NCBI GenBank assembly: GCA_022796795.1
Contig: JAAWJI010000013.1
Coordinates: 1 to 64,000 of the forward strand
Reading direction: 5' to 3'
Origin: Lachnospiraceae bacterium
GTDB taxonomy: Bacteria > Bacillota > Clostridia > Lachnospirales > Lachnospiraceae
DNA length: 64,000 bases
Made by a program: the position numbers and the translations under genes. Positions 25,104-34,582 of the stretch are shown one piece after another (positions within the stretch are counted from its first letter, which is position 1; every line of letters starts with the position of its first letter). Under the pieces are notes generated by a model. It did not search any database. It saw only the letters and a program-made list of their open reading frames with translations, and was not told the origin of the DNA.

Positions 25104-27113
25104 CTATCCCTCCATGGCCATGACCTGCATGCCCTCTTCAATGGCCATACCACCCGTGCGGATCACCTGGTCGCCCAGATCCAGACCGGATACGATCTCT
25201 GTGATGGTATCCGAGGACAGGCCGATTTCCACAGGTTTTTTCACCACGATTCCATTTTCCACCACATAGCAGAAGCTTCCATCCTGTCCTGTATTGACAG
25301 TCTCTGCAGGCACCACCAGCACATCCTTGGACTCTCTGCCCAGTACGGATACATTGGCCTCCAGACCCAGATAAACATTTTCATCCGGATTGTCAATTTT
25401 CACCTGCGCCTTTACCACAGGAGTCCCCTTCTCATTTTTCTCCGCCAGACGGCTCAGCTTCGTCACAGTACCTGTATACGTGTGGCCTGCCATGGTAATC
25501 GTGGCAGTCTGTCCCTCCGCCATTTTTTCCAGGTCAAAACGGGTAATGCTCATCTCCACCACCACGTCCTCGTTGCTGGCAATGGTAAACAAGGCGCTGC
25601 CCTGGGCCACAGGACCGCCCTCCACCACCGTTACGGAGGTCACTACGCCAGAGTACTCCGCCTGGATGCCGCCCCGGCTCTTCTCTACCTGCTCCTTGGA
25701 AATCCGGGTATTCAGGTTGTTCAGGCTCTCGTTGGTGGACAGCTGGGAACGAGCCGCTCCCGTCAGCTGGGCTGCCTCCGAGGAGGACTGGATGCCCTTT
25801 TCCTTGGCCAGATTCTCGCTGAACTCGCCCAGCTCCTTATTGGCGTCTTTCAGGCGGTTCTCATAGTCGGCAAGTTTTGTGCTGACCTCTCCCAGATATC
25901 CCTGCTCAATCTCCACAGCCTTCTGGGCTTCTATAATCTGGGCATTGATAGTATCCAGATTTTGTTGGGCCTTTGCCACCTTGTCTTGCGCAATATTTAC
26001 TTTTTCTTGCGCCGCAGCCACTTTATCTTGCGCTTCATTTGTTTTTCCCTGTCCGTCACCTGCCGGTCCCTGCTGACTAGCGTCTCCTCCTTCCTGTCCA
26101 TCATTTGCCGCTGTCTGTGTTCCCTCATCCGGGTTGTTTTCTTCGGCGCCCTCTGTCTGTCCTTCAGGCGCCCCCCCGTCCGGAGCTGCAGGCACAACTG
26201 GATCTACCTGACTTTGAGCCGCCGGCTGGGATGCCTTTGCCTGCTCCAGCTCATTTTTAGCTGCTTCCAGCTCCGCATTTGCCATAGTCAGTTCTTTATT
26301 TGCTGCTTCCAGCTCCGCTTCCACTGCTATTTTATCTTTCTGCAGCTGCGCCAACATCTCCTGCTTCGCCGCCAGGGTCTGCGCAGACTCCGCCTGCTTT
26401 CCGTTGAACTCGCTGACCCGGTTGGTCAGATGCTCCACAGACTCCTCCGTGTCGTCCACCTGCTGCTCCAGAATGCCAATATCATGGGTGGAACGGTTGT
26501 ACTCCGAGATATTTTCATTATCCCGGGTAATAGCGTCCTGGTATCCGTATGTACCTGCATCCCCGGTAAGCTTGGCCTGCTGGTACAGATTCTCCAGCTC
26601 CTGAGCATCATAGGTCAGCAGCACATCCCCCCGCTCCACAATATCTCCTACCTGCAGCCCGCAGCTCTCCACCGTAGCGCCCACAGGCGAAAAATATGAG
26701 GTCTCAATCTGGGAGCGCACAGTGCCGCTTCCGGATATGGTCTGGGACACATCCCCCTTTTCCGCCTGCACCACAGATACCACTGGCAGCTGCTCCGGCG
26801 CGAACATCTTTGGCAGAATCATCATGGCAAGAACCACAACCACCACGCCTCCGATGATAAATTTCTTTCTGCGCTTCTTTTTCTGCTCCTTTGTCAGCAC
26901 TGGCTTTTCCTTCTTAGGCTTATTTCCTCCAAAGCCTTTCAGCCCAAAGCCCTTTTTCTCCTGATCTCCCAAATCTTCTTCCATTCCCGACTCCGGTTCT
27001 TTCTTCTTTTTACCAAAGGCAAAGAAAAATCCTCTTTTTCTCTCCAATCCCTGATCTCCAAATTCCATCTCGCTCTCCCACTCCTTTGCAGGACTTTCCA
27101 CCATCATGATCAT
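25104..27113 (-). CDS. Periplasmic-adaptor-like (HlyD/MacA) subunit of the ABC exporter
   Basis: 669 residues, longer than usual for MacA-like proteins. The charged cytoplasmic N-terminus (about 1-85, very Lys/Glu-rich) is followed by one span (about 88-105, FIIGGVVVVVLAMMILP), a biotinyl-lipoyl-like domain, and a long coiled-coil hairpin (about 190-490) broken by a low-complexity Pro/Gly/Gln/Glu stretch near 300-350. A beta-barrel and membrane-proximal domain (GVVTSVTVVEGGPV ... GLEANVSV) end the protein. An AAAAGGAGG site lies only 2 bases before the ATG at 27113. The ATG two codons later (27107) has better spacing and may be the true start. It links MacB-type permeases to the cell surface in Gram-positives. 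Confidence 0.88.
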   Translation of the reverse strand: MIMMVESPAKEWESEMEFGDQGLERKRGFFFAFGKKKKEPESGMEEDLGDQEKKGFGLKGFGGNKPKKEKPVLTKEQKKKRRKKFIIGGVVVVVLAMMILPKMFAPEQLPVVSVVQAEKGDVSQTISGSGTVRSQIETSYFSPVGATVESCGLQVGDIVERGDVLLTYDAQELENLYQQAKLTGDAGTYGYQDAITRDNENISEYNRSTHDIGILEQQVDDTEESVEHLTNRVSEFNGKQAESAQTLAAKQEMLAQLQKDKIAVEAELEAANKELTMANAELEAAKNELEQAKASQPAAQSQVDPVVPAAPDGGAPEGQTEGAEENNPDEGTQTAANDGQEGGDASQQGPAGDGQGKTNEAQDKVAAAQEKVNIAQDKVAKAQQNLDTINAQIIEAQKAVEIEQGYLGEVSTKLADYENRLKDANKELGEFSENLAKEKGIQSSSEAAQLTGAARSQLSTNESLNNLNTRISKEQVEKSRGGIQAEYSGVVTSVTVVEGGPVAQGSALFTIASNEDVVVEMSITRFDLEKMAEGQTATITMAGHTYTGTVTKLSRLAEKNEKGTPVVKAQVKIDNPDENVYLGLEANVSVLGRESKDVLVVPAETVNTGQDGSFCYVVENGIVVKKPVEIGLSSDTITEIVSGLDLGDQVIRTGGMAIEEGMQVMAMEG

Positions 27114-27184
27114 AGCCTCCTTTTTTCTCTCCTCTCTGTGTCCATGCGGCTTCGCCGTTCCACTTCCTTTTGCAAAAGGGCTTC

Positions 27185-27880
27185 TTATACTTCCACATCA
27201 TTCATGTAATCGGCTTCCACCCGGCCATCCCGAATCCGGATCACCCGTCTGGCCTGATCCGCAATATCGTTGTCATGGGTAATCAGGATAACGGTCCTGT
27301 CATCCTTATGCAGTTCCTTTAAGATCTGCAGGATCTCTTTGCTGGAGGCCGAATCCAGATTTCCGGTGGGCTCATCCGCCAGGATCAGCGGCGGCTTTGC
27401 CGCTATGGCTCTGGCTATGGCCACTCTCTGCTGCTGACCCCCCGACATCTCGTTGGGCCGATGATCCATGCGGTGAGAAAGTCCCACCTGGCGCAGGGAC
27501 TGCTCTGCCAGGCGCTGACGCTCCCTTCTTCCCACTCCCCGGTAAATCAGGGGCAGCTCCACATTTTCCTGGGCGGTCAGATTCCCGATCAGGTTAAAAC
27601 CCTGAAATATAAATCCAATCTCCACATTTCGAATGTCCGATTGCTCATCATCCGTCAGATCGGATACATTCTTTCCGTTTAAAAAATAAGTACCGGAGGT
27701 GGGCACATCCAGACACCCCAGCATATTCATCAGCGTGGACTTTCCAGAACCGGATTGCCCGATTATGGCCACAAATTCTCCCCGGTCTATGCGCAGACTC
27801 ACATGATCCAGGGCTCGCACCTCATTCTCGCCCGGATTATAAACCTTACAGATGTCACTTACCTCAATCAGCGCGTTCAT
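27185..27880 (-). CDS. ABC transporter ATP-binding protein, MacB/LolD type
   Basis: 231 residues with Walker A GQSGSGKST (about 40-48), Q-loop QGFNLIGNLTAQEN, signature MSGGQQQRVAIARA (about 143-156), Walker B LILADEPTGNLD and the H-loop VILITHD. It energises the MacB-like permease encoded two genes downstream. It is the first gene of the exporter operon and starts just after an AT-rich intergenic region (27881-28073) that also carries the start of the divergent C26 peptidase gene. Confidence 0.95.
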   Translation of the reverse strand: MNALIEVSDICKVYNPGENEVRALDHVSLRIDRGEFVAIIGQSGSGKSTLMNMLGCLDVPTSGTYFLNGKNVSDLTDDEQSDIRNVEIGFIFQGFNLIGNLTAQENVELPLIYRGVGRRERQRLAEQSLRQVGLSHRMDHRPNEMSGGQQQRVAIARAIAAKPPLILADEPTGNLDSASSKEILQILKELHKDDRTVILITHDNDIADQARRVIRIRDGRVEADYMNDVEV

Positions 27881-28073
27881 AGATTCCTCCCATTTGTATT
27901 ACTTGTTTAATACAATAACACATTTTAAGAATTACGCAAGACACTTTCGAAAATCTTAAGTATTTTTTCCACCTTTTTTCCATATCCAATAATAGAACGA
28001 TTCTCACCCCCGCTTTTCTTCAAGTTTATACACCTTCCAGTCAGTAGAATGTCAAGTTTTTCGGAGGAATTTT

Positions 28074-28823
28074 ATGAATATCTTTATTGCCGGTTACGAA
28101 AACCGCACGCAGAATTACAGAAATGCCTTGGAAAGCCCGGGAATTGATACCGCCTGTCTGCCTCCGCTGTCTGCCTTTGCGCCGCAGTCGGAATCCTCCC
28201 CTGCACAAAGGCCCCCCATATTGCAGCTCAAAACAGCAGACTCCTCCCCTGTCTGCTTTCCCTCCCCAGAAATGCTGGCCTTATATTTTGACGGCCTTCT
28301 GCTGCCTGGAGGCGGCGATATCCACCCCGGTCTTTTCGGCCAGACAAATCAGGGCTCCACTCACATAGATCTGCCCCTGGATCAGTTTCAGCTGTCTGTG
28401 TTTTATGCCTTCTGTCAGGCAAAAAAACCCATCCTTGGCATCTGCAAGGGCATGCAGCTCATTAACGTTGCCCTGGGGGGAACTCTTCTCCAGGATCTGC
28501 CCAAAACGCTGCGCAGAACCCACGCCTGGGAGGAAAAAGACCAAACCCATACCACCCGGATTCTCCCTGGAACCTTTCTCCATTCCCTCTATCCGGATCA
28601 GCTTGTCACCAACAGCGCTCATCACCAGGCCGTAGACCGGCTGGGCTCCTGCCTGCTGCCTGCCCAGTACAGTCAGGATCAGGTGCTGGAGGGATTGTTT
28701 CACACAACTCTCCCAATCATAGCCGTCCAATGGCATCCGGAGCGCATGCAAAAGGACCAGACCACCGGCGACGGTTCCCTGGTCCTTCGCTATTTTCTTT
28801 CTCAGTGCAAGCATCCTCTCTGA
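28074..28823 (+). CDS. Gamma-glutamyl-gamma-aminobutyrate hydrolase-like peptidase C26 (PuuD family)
   Basis: A 249-residue class I glutamine-amidotransferase-fold hydrolase. The catalytic triad is visible: Cys in GICKGMQ (about residue 123), His and Glu in VQWHPE (about 222). LLLPGGGDIHP near 82-92 is the oxyanion region. Family members hydrolyse gamma-glutamyl bonds in putrescine catabolism or in folate polyglutamates. The ribosome binding site GGAGG is well placed before the ATG. It is isolated on the plus strand between two minus-strand modules and converges on the histidine kinase. No puu genes are nearby, so the substrate is uncertain. Confidence 0.88.
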   Translation: MNIFIAGYENRTQNYRNALESPGIDTACLPPLSAFAPQSESSPAQRPPILQLKTADSSPVCFPSPEMLALYFDGLLLPGGGDIHPGLFGQTNQGSTHIDLPLDQFQLSVFYAFCQAKKPILGICKGMQLINVALGGTLLQDLPKTLRRTHAWEEKDQTHTTRILPGTFLHSLYPDQLVTNSAHHQAVDRLGSCLLPAQYSQDQVLEGLFHTTLPIIAVQWHPERMQKDQTTGDGSLVLRYFLSQCKHPL

Positions 28824-28867
28824 TATGGCAACGCCCGTGTACTCACCGGTTTATGGTTGGCTGCTTT

Positions 28868-31246
28868 CTATTCCGGCTCTGTCTCCAGTGGTTTATCTTC
28901 CTGAAAGCCGCCCCGGTATATGGGGAAGGAAACCTCTGCCGTAAAGAGATCCGCATTGATTCGGATCACAAAGCTGCCCTGGCAGGCCTCGGTAAAGCTT
29001 CTGGCAATGGAAAGTCCCAGTCCGCTGCCTCCGTCTGTACGGCTCTCATCTCCGCGCACAAAGCGCTCGGTGAAATCTACGCTGCCGTCCAGCTCCACTC
29101 GGGACACATTCTGGATTCTGGCTCTGGCCGTCTCTCCCTCCTGGCGGAGCGTAATATGAATCCGGGAGCCAGGCAGGGAATATTTCAGAGCATTTAGAAT
29201 CAGGTTCTGGAAAACCCGGTACAGCCGCCGCCCGTCTGCGGAAATCAATACCTCGCCCGCCGGCAGGTCCGTCTTTACCGTCATACCGCTTCCCTGAATC
29301 TGCTCGTCCATGTCCGCCAGAGTCTGGCAGATGAGCCGCTGCAGATCCAGCTGCTCCATAAATACCGGCAGCTGGCCGGAGCTGGCCTTGCTGACCTCAA
29401 ACACATCCTGAACCATGGCTTTCAGACGCTCTGATTTCTGCCCCAGGATCTCAATATAATCTTTCACATGCTCCGGCAGATTCTCTTCCTCCTTTAAGAG
29501 CTCTACATAGCTGATAATGGAGGTGAGAGGCGTCTTAATATCATGGGATACGTTGGAGATCAGCTCCACCTTCATGCGCTCGCTCTTCATCTGCTCATCC
29601 ATGGCCTGGTACAGGCCCCGCTGAATATCATTGAGCTGCTCTGCCATCTGGTAAAGGTCGTGCTCCTTGGGAATTTTGAGTCCTTCCGTAAGATTTCCCC
29701 CCCGCACCGCCTCAATCTGGCTTCCCAGGGCTCCAATATCTTCTGCATTGTGCTTATTATATATGAAAGAGCGCGCCAGCAAAAATACATCCAGGGTCAG
29801 CAGCACCATGGCCAGACCTACGAAAAATCCTGCCTGGACATCCATATCCCAGACAAACATTGCCAGCCACAAGCCCACGAGCAAAAACAGTATTCCCACA
29901 ATTCCCACAGCCAGCGCCACAAACAGCCGTTTTACCATGCGCTTCTGTACAGGCAGACGCAATTCCTGGCAGAGCAGAAGCTTCCCAAGATCCCTCAGAA
30001 GACTTCTCTGCCTGCGCCTGTTTTGCCACAGATCATTGATCAACAGGTAGAGAAGGAGCGCGTCGGCCAAAGCCAGCAGGCGCATGCCTCCCGTCTCCCC
30101 ATACCAGATCACCCGCATCTGACGAGGGGGATAAAAAACGAGAATTGCCAGCAGGATCTTCAGCTCAAGCCAGCACTTTCCTGTGATCTTGGCCACCCGC
30201 TGATCCGCCGTTTTTTTTTGCTTTCTGAAAATCACACTGAGAATTACCAGCGCCACTCCCAGAAAGAGGCGGGCCATAGTTTTCTGAAACTCCTCTCTCC
30301 TCCAGGTCTGATTCCGCGCCATCCAGTACAGGCTGTTTCCATACTGACTGCTGCCAGTATCCCCGTAGTTTCCCTGTACATACAGCCGGGGCTGGCTGGC
30401 CACTGCCATGACAATCCGTGCTTTTTCGGCGGCCTCATCCAGGTAAAAATTCTGATAGCCAGGGACAAACCACTGCTCTCCCATCCCCTCATAGTAGGGA
30501 TTTCCATAGATCTCCAGATCCTGTCCATCCTTGTAAATCTGGACTCGCTCCCCGTCAAAATAGAGCAGGAAATTATACCCCTCCGGCAGCTGCCTGCCCT
30601 CCCAGCTAAGAAGAAGTCCCTCTGCATTGGTGTAGAGAAGCTCGCCGTCGTAGCTGACCTGATACAGCAGATTTTTATCCCGTCCCATGATTTCCATATA
30701 CCGATCCTGCAGCTCTTCCCGGGTAGGCGCCTTTGGGTCTTCTCCCGCTTCCTCCTCCGAAATTCCCAGATCCCACTCCTGGGCCATCAAAGGCTCCTCC
30801 GTCGTATAGGCGACAGAAGTATCCCCAGCGCCCCAGAACCAGTCAAACCACATATCCTGGTCATACCACTCATCCCAGTCATGAAACCAGGCCCAGTCGT
30901 CTGATTCGCACCCTTCCTGTGCTTGTGCCTCTGTAGGCACCTCTATATCCTGGTAATACCCGTCCCCATAATAATAGTAGTTCTCCGTCCCATAGTAATC
31001 CAGCTGTCCCCCGGACGCCACCACCAACAGCTTCTCCAGCTGATCGCTGATATACCAGCGAAACTTTCCGGTATTCTGATAGTCAGCCTCCAGTTTTTCC
31101 TCCACTGCGCTCAGGCCCTCTCCGTTAAAAACCTGGCCCACCACCTGCCAGCCACCAGACATCAGCCCGAAAAAAAGCAGATAAAGACCCAGCAGAAAAG
31201 CGGCAAGACTACCTGCCTGTTTCCATTTTTTCCATTTTGTATCCAA
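28868..31246 (-). CDS. Sensor histidine kinase with large extracytoplasmic domain
   Basis: 792 residues. A membrane anchor at about 12-32 is followed by an extracytoplasmic region of some 290 residues with an unusually Tyr/Trp/Asp-rich patch (about 75-140). Then come a multi-span membrane block (about 315-505), a HAMP-like segment, the H-box NVSHDIKTPLTSIISY (about 570), N-box NLILNALKYS and G-box GGSGLGLSIA. It signals to the OmpR-type regulator encoded just upstream, whose stop overlaps its start by 38 bp. VanS- or BceS-like roles in envelope stress are plausible given the MacAB-like exporter nearby, but this link is an inference. Confidence 0.92.
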   Translation of the reverse strand: MDTKWKKWKQAGSLAAFLLGLYLLFFGLMSGGWQVVGQVFNGEGLSAVEEKLEADYQNTGKFRWYISDQLEKLLVVASGGQLDYYGTENYYYYGDGYYQDIEVPTEAQAQEGCESDDWAWFHDWDEWYDQDMWFDWFWGAGDTSVAYTTEEPLMAQEWDLGISEEEAGEDPKAPTREELQDRYMEIMGRDKNLLYQVSYDGELLYTNAEGLLLSWEGRQLPEGYNFLLYFDGERVQIYKDGQDLEIYGNPYYEGMGEQWFVPGYQNFYLDEAAEKARIVMAVASQPRLYVQGNYGDTGSSQYGNSLYWMARNQTWRREEFQKTMARLFLGVALVILSVIFRKQKKTADQRVAKITGKCWLELKILLAILVFYPPRQMRVIWYGETGGMRLLALADALLLYLLINDLWQNRRRQRSLLRDLGKLLLCQELRLPVQKRMVKRLFVALAVGIVGILFLLVGLWLAMFVWDMDVQAGFFVGLAMVLLTLDVFLLARSFIYNKHNAEDIGALGSQIEAVRGGNLTEGLKIPKEHDLYQMAEQLNDIQRGLYQAMDEQMKSERMKVELISNVSHDIKTPLTSIISYVELLKEEENLPEHVKDYIEILGQKSERLKAMVQDVFEVSKASSGQLPVFMEQLDLQRLICQTLADMDEQIQGSGMTVKTDLPAGEVLISADGRRLYRVFQNLILNALKYSLPGSRIHITLRQEGETARARIQNVSRVELDGSVDFTERFVRGDESRTDGGSGLGLSIARSFTEACQGSFVIRINADLFTAEVSFPIYRGGFQEDKPLETEPE

Positions 31247-31919
31247 TTCCCCACACCACCTTTATATATTCTGGCTCTTTTGGATTCAGCTCGATTTTTT
31301 CTCGGATCCGCCGGATATGAACCATCACCGTATTTTCCGGGGCGAAGCTCACTTCCTCCCAGACCCGCTGGTAGATCTCCTCCGCCGGAAATACCCTTCC
31401 CCGGTTGCGCATGAGAAGCTCCACAATCTTGGTCTCTGTGGCTGTAAGCCGCACGGGTTCTCCGTCCGCGTAGAGGGTGCGCTCCTGAAGACGGTAACAG
31501 AGCCGTCCATTACAGATCTCATCCTCCCGCCCAGACGCATAGATGTCGCCAAGACTGGTATACCGGCGCAGCTGGCTTTTCACCCGGGCCGCCAGCTCCC
31601 TGGGATTGTAAGGCTTGGTCACGTAGTCGTCCGCCCCCATGGAGAGCCCCAGCACCTTATCCGTCTCCTCGCTTTTGGCGCTGAGCACAATAATAGGCAG
31701 GTTCTGACGCTCCCGGATTTTTAAAATGGCCGACAACCCGTCAAGCTTTGGCATCATCACATCCATGATTAAAAGCTGCACCGGCCTCTCCGCCGCAATC
31801 TCCAGAGCCTGCATCCCGTCATAGGCCCGCTCTACCTCATATCCCTCCTGCTCCAGCAGAATGGCAATGGCCTTTACGATCTCCCGATCGTCATCTACCA
31901 CTAAGATCCGTTCCTTCAT
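31209..31919 (-). CDS. OmpR/VanR-type response regulator
   Basis: 236 residues. The receiver domain has the acidic pocket DDD (about 9-11), phospho-acceptor aspartate in LLIMDVMMPK (about 53) and the conserved Lys in YVTKPYNP (about 103). The C-terminal winged helix (RLTATETKIVELLMRNRGRVF ... VMVHIRRIREKIE ... VVWGIGYKME) is complete. It is the first gene of the two-component operon and starts behind a GGGAGG site. The target genes are not shown by the sequence. Confidence 0.97.
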   Translation of the reverse strand: MKERILVVDDDREIVKAIAILLEQEGYEVERAYDGMQALEIAAERPVQLLIMDVMMPKLDGLSAILKIRERQNLPIIVLSAKSEETDKVLGLSMGADDYVTKPYNPRELAARVKSQLRRYTSLGDIYASGREDEICNGRLCYRLQERTLYADGEPVRLTATETKIVELLMRNRGRVFPAEEIYQRVWEEVSFAPENTVMVHIRRIREKIELNPKEPEYIKVVWGIGYKMEKMETGR

Positions 31920-32011
31920 CTTGCTTCCTCCCTTTGCCTGTCTCTATCCTATAAAAGAAATCTTACAAAAAGTCTGTGCAAATTCTTACAACAATCTTAC
32001 GCTTTATAAAC

Positions 32012-32053
32012 AAAACCGGAACGCAATCCCCCTGAAAACAGATTGCACTCCGG
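32012..32053 (-). terminator. Terminator after the CorC/CNNM gene
   Basis: On the minus strand a long imperfect stem (arms beginning at 32053 and ending at 32016, core gtgcaatc/gattgcg) is followed by TTTTGTTTAT, about 70 bp downstream of the stop. Confidence 0.55.
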
Positions 32054-32124
32054 CCCTTATTATTTCTAATATCTATTCTGCATATGCCAGTCCCCCCACA
32101 TTGCTCTGCAGGAAATGACCCGGC

Positions 32125-33402
32125 TTACTCCTCTTCTTCCTCCTCCGGTTCCTCGGGAAGGTAAACATGCACCTTATCAATGCGGTTTTTGTCAATCTCA
32201 TCCACCACCAGACGGATCCCGGAATCCGTCACCACGGATTCTCCTGCCTGGGGCAGCCTGTCCAAAAGCTCGATGACTATACCGCCAATGGAATCATAGT
32301 CATCCGAATGAAGATCCAAGCCGATCCAGTCGCTCAGGTCATCCAGCTTGGTGGATCCCTCCACAATATATTCCCGGTCGCTGATCTCCCGAATCAGATT
32401 TTCCTCTTCCTCATCGTATTCATCCCGAATTTCCCCTACGATTTCCTCCAAAAGATCCTCCAGGGTAATCAGGCCTGCCGTGGCCCCATACTCATCCAGT
32501 ACAATAGCCAGGGTAATGGAATTTTCCCGCATTTCCAGCATCAGCTCTGAGGTTTTCTTGTGCTCATGGGTAAAATAGGCGTCCCGCAGAATGTGCTCCA
32601 CCCGGAAATGTTCTTTGTCCTCATAGAGCAACAGATCCTTCACATTAATCATACCCACCACGTTATCCGTGTTGTCCTCATACACGGGAAGACGGGTAAA
32701 CATGCACTCCCGGTACACGTCAATGGTATCCCAATAGCTGGAGTTAAGCTCCAGAAACACCATATCCACCCGGGGCACCATAACATCTTTTGCCAGATGA
32801 TCGTCCAGGTCAAATACATTGTTGATCATCTTGCGCTCTTCGCTCTCAATCTCGCCATCCTCATGGCTCTCGTCCACAATACTGCGGATTTCCGTCTCTG
32901 TAAAGGTATCCGACCGTTTCTCCGAATCTATCCCCAGCATCCGCATAAGCCCCCGGGAAATCACGTCAATGATCCGGCCCACCGGGGTGATAATCTTTAC
33001 CCAGATGTAAATCGGACCAGCGTACAGCAGGGCAAGCTTCTCCGCAGAGATAGCCGCACAATTCTTGGGCGTTACCTCTCCAAAAATCAAAACCAGCACC
33101 GTAAGTATCCCGGTAGCAATCCCGGCTCCCGCACTCCCGAAAAATGCCGTGGCAAGAACTGTTCCCAGCGCAGTCATGCCTATGTTTACCAAATTGTTTC
33201 CTATAAGGATTGCGCTCAGCATCCGGGAGGGCTCGTCAATGAGGGAAAATACCTTTGCAGCTCTCTTGTTCCCCTCCTCCATCATAGTCCGAATCCGAAT
33301 CTTATTCACGGTGGTCAGCGCAGTCTCCGCAGAGGAAAAAAATGCGGACAATGCCAATAATACAACCAAACTTCCCAGTTGTATGGCGTCACTTGAATCC
33401 AA
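32125..33402 (-). CDS. CNNM/CorC (hemolysin C-type) transporter-associated protein
   Basis: 425 residues: an N-terminal DUF21/CNNM membrane domain (about 1-190; SLVVLLALSAFFSSAETALTTV), a CBS-domain pair (about 205-330; VMVPRVDMVFLEL, VVGMINVKDLLL, EYGATAGLITLEDLLEEIVGEI) and a C-terminal CorC_HlyC domain (about 345-415). Members take part in magnesium/cobalt efflux or homeostasis. The start is a TTG at 33402, 8 bases after AAAGGAGTG; no in-frame ATG fits. The last residues are a run of glutamates. Confidence 0.93.
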   Translation of the reverse strand: MDSSDAIQLGSLVVLLALSAFFSSAETALTTVNKIRIRTMMEEGNKRAAKVFSLIDEPSRMLSAILIGNNLVNIGMTALGTVLATAFFGSAGAGIATGILTVLVLIFGEVTPKNCAAISAEKLALLYAGPIYIWVKIITPVGRIIDVISRGLMRMLGIDSEKRSDTFTETEIRSIVDESHEDGEIESEERKMINNVFDLDDHLAKDVMVPRVDMVFLELNSSYWDTIDVYRECMFTRLPVYEDNTDNVVGMINVKDLLLYEDKEHFRVEHILRDAYFTHEHKKTSELMLEMRENSITLAIVLDEYGATAGLITLEDLLEEIVGEIRDEYDEEEENLIREISDREYIVEGSTKLDDLSDWIGLDLHSDDYDSIGGIVIELLDRLPQAGESVVTDSGIRLVVDEIDKNRIDKVHVYLPEEPEEEEEE

Positions 33403-33603
33403 AAAAGTTCACTCCTTTGTCTGGAAGTATGGTTTCATCCATACTTGGTTAATAGATATACATATAGAAATATACCGTATTTACCAGGGAAATGCAAGAA
33501 AAATATACGAGAAGGGGGCCTGAACTTGTTGGCATACCGGAAAAAGCCGCCGCATATATTGGGATAGGTTTGAAAAGTAAGATTTGCCCTGAAAGGAGAA
33601 CGT

Positions 33604-33978
33604 ATGGACAAGGGAAAGAATATCTCCAATCTGATACTTCGCATGATTAAGGCGCTGCTCACTGCCTATGTACTCACTGGCGGCCTGCTTTTGCTGCTGG
33701 CTTTGCTGCTCTATCGTTTTCAGCTGTCCCGTTCCGGGGTAAACGTGGGCATCATCGCCATCTACATTCTCTCCTGCTTCCTGGGAGGATTTCTGGAAGG
33801 AAAAATGATGGGAACCCGGAAATTTATCTGGGGCGCAGCAGCAGGATTTCTTTATTTCATCCTGCTAACTCTCATTTCTTTTGCCGTAAACCGCGGTTTT
33901 GACGGAACCTCCTCCAACTTTGTGACCACGCTGATTCTGTGCATAGCCGGAGGCACTCTGGGCGGAATGCTTTCCTGA
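33604..33978 (+). CDS. TIGR04086-family membrane protein
   Basis: A 124-residue membrane protein with four hydrophobic spans (about 15-38, 45-65, 75-95, 100-122) rich in Gly, Leu and Ile. It resembles the TIGR04086 family, common in clostridia and often near yajC/sec genes; the role is unknown. A GAAAGGAGAA site precedes the ATG. It is transcribed alone and ends at a bidirectional terminator shared with the DUF1540 gene. Confidence 0.75.
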   Translation: MDKGKNISNLILRMIKALLTAYVLTGGLLLLLALLLYRFQLSRSGVNVGIIAIYILSCFLGGFLEGKMMGTRKFIWGAAAGFLYFILLTLISFAVNRGFDGTSSNFVTTLILCIAGGTLGGMLS

Positions 33979-34053
33979 CCCAGGTATGGTTTTCTCCTAA
34001 GGAGCACAAAACCGGAAAAAGCATCCCCACAGCAGAAAAAATAAGATTGGGCG

Positions 34054-34103
34054 AAAAAGCGTCCGGAAAAGACGGCAGTCTGCCGTCCTTCCCGGACGCT
34101 TTT
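34054..34103. terminator. Bidirectional terminator between convergent genes
   Basis: Outer arms 34054-34066 and 34092-34103 (gcgtccgg pairs, flanked by A- and T-runs) enclose a second perfect stem, gacggcag/ctgccgtc (34071-34087). The A/T flanks suit termination on both strands. Confidence 0.88.
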
Positions 34104-34109
34104 CCTTTT

Positions 34110-34433
34110 TTAGTCGCACTTGCAACGGAAGGATGCGCACTCTGTCTCCTTACATTCACAAGCATTGCTTCCCGCCACACTAATGTGGTTTGCGTGGCAT
34201 TTGCACTGCTGATTAAAGGTGCAATCTGTAACCTGGCACTGAACCTCGGTAGGCTTTGCCGGGCAGCCGCAGTCGGCTGCATTCTGAAAGCTGTCCGTGC
34301 GCTCCCGGAAGCTGTCACAGAAGGTATCCCGGGTATGTTTGGCATGGCCGCCCTCTACCTTAATATTATCCTTGCAGCAGCAGCGGTCCTTGTTATAGAC
34401 ACAGGTCAAAACGGTACAATCCAGATTGGTCAT
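34110..34433 (-). CDS. Cysteine-rich DUF1540 protein, two domains
   Basis: 107 residues from the ATG at 34433, which is placed 8 bases after GGAGGAAG (the longer reading from 34451 would overlap that site). Two cysteine-rich DUF1540 units are visible. The first is LDCTVLTCVYNKDRCCCKDNI ... CDSF and the second is VQCQVTDCTFNQQCKCHANHI ... CASFRC. Together they hold about 17 cysteines, so metal binding or disulfide bonding is likely. DUF1540 proteins are common in spore formers, but their function is not established. A 9-bp inverted repeat (34446-34454/34468-34476) overlaps the ribosome binding site. Confidence 0.85.
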   Translation of the reverse strand: MTNLDCTVLTCVYNKDRCCCKDNIKVEGGHAKHTRDTFCDSFRERTDSFQNAADCGCPAKPTEVQCQVTDCTFNQQCKCHANHISVAGSNACECKETECASFRCKCD

Positions 34434-34582
34434 TGAAACTTCCTCCTTCAAATAATTTTATTTCTAGTATTTGAAGACGAAGGCTTTTTATGCTCCTTTT
34501 CCGTAAAATCCAATTTTTTCCATTTTTATCATGGCGACCTTTGCCAAACACTCCTGTACGCCTGGCAGGAAACGAAAGCCTG

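Noticed and set aside
29543-30904. 453-aa plus-strand ORF opposite the histidine kinase
   Set aside because: It is antisense to a clear kinase, rich in His/Pro/Gln typical of shadow frames.
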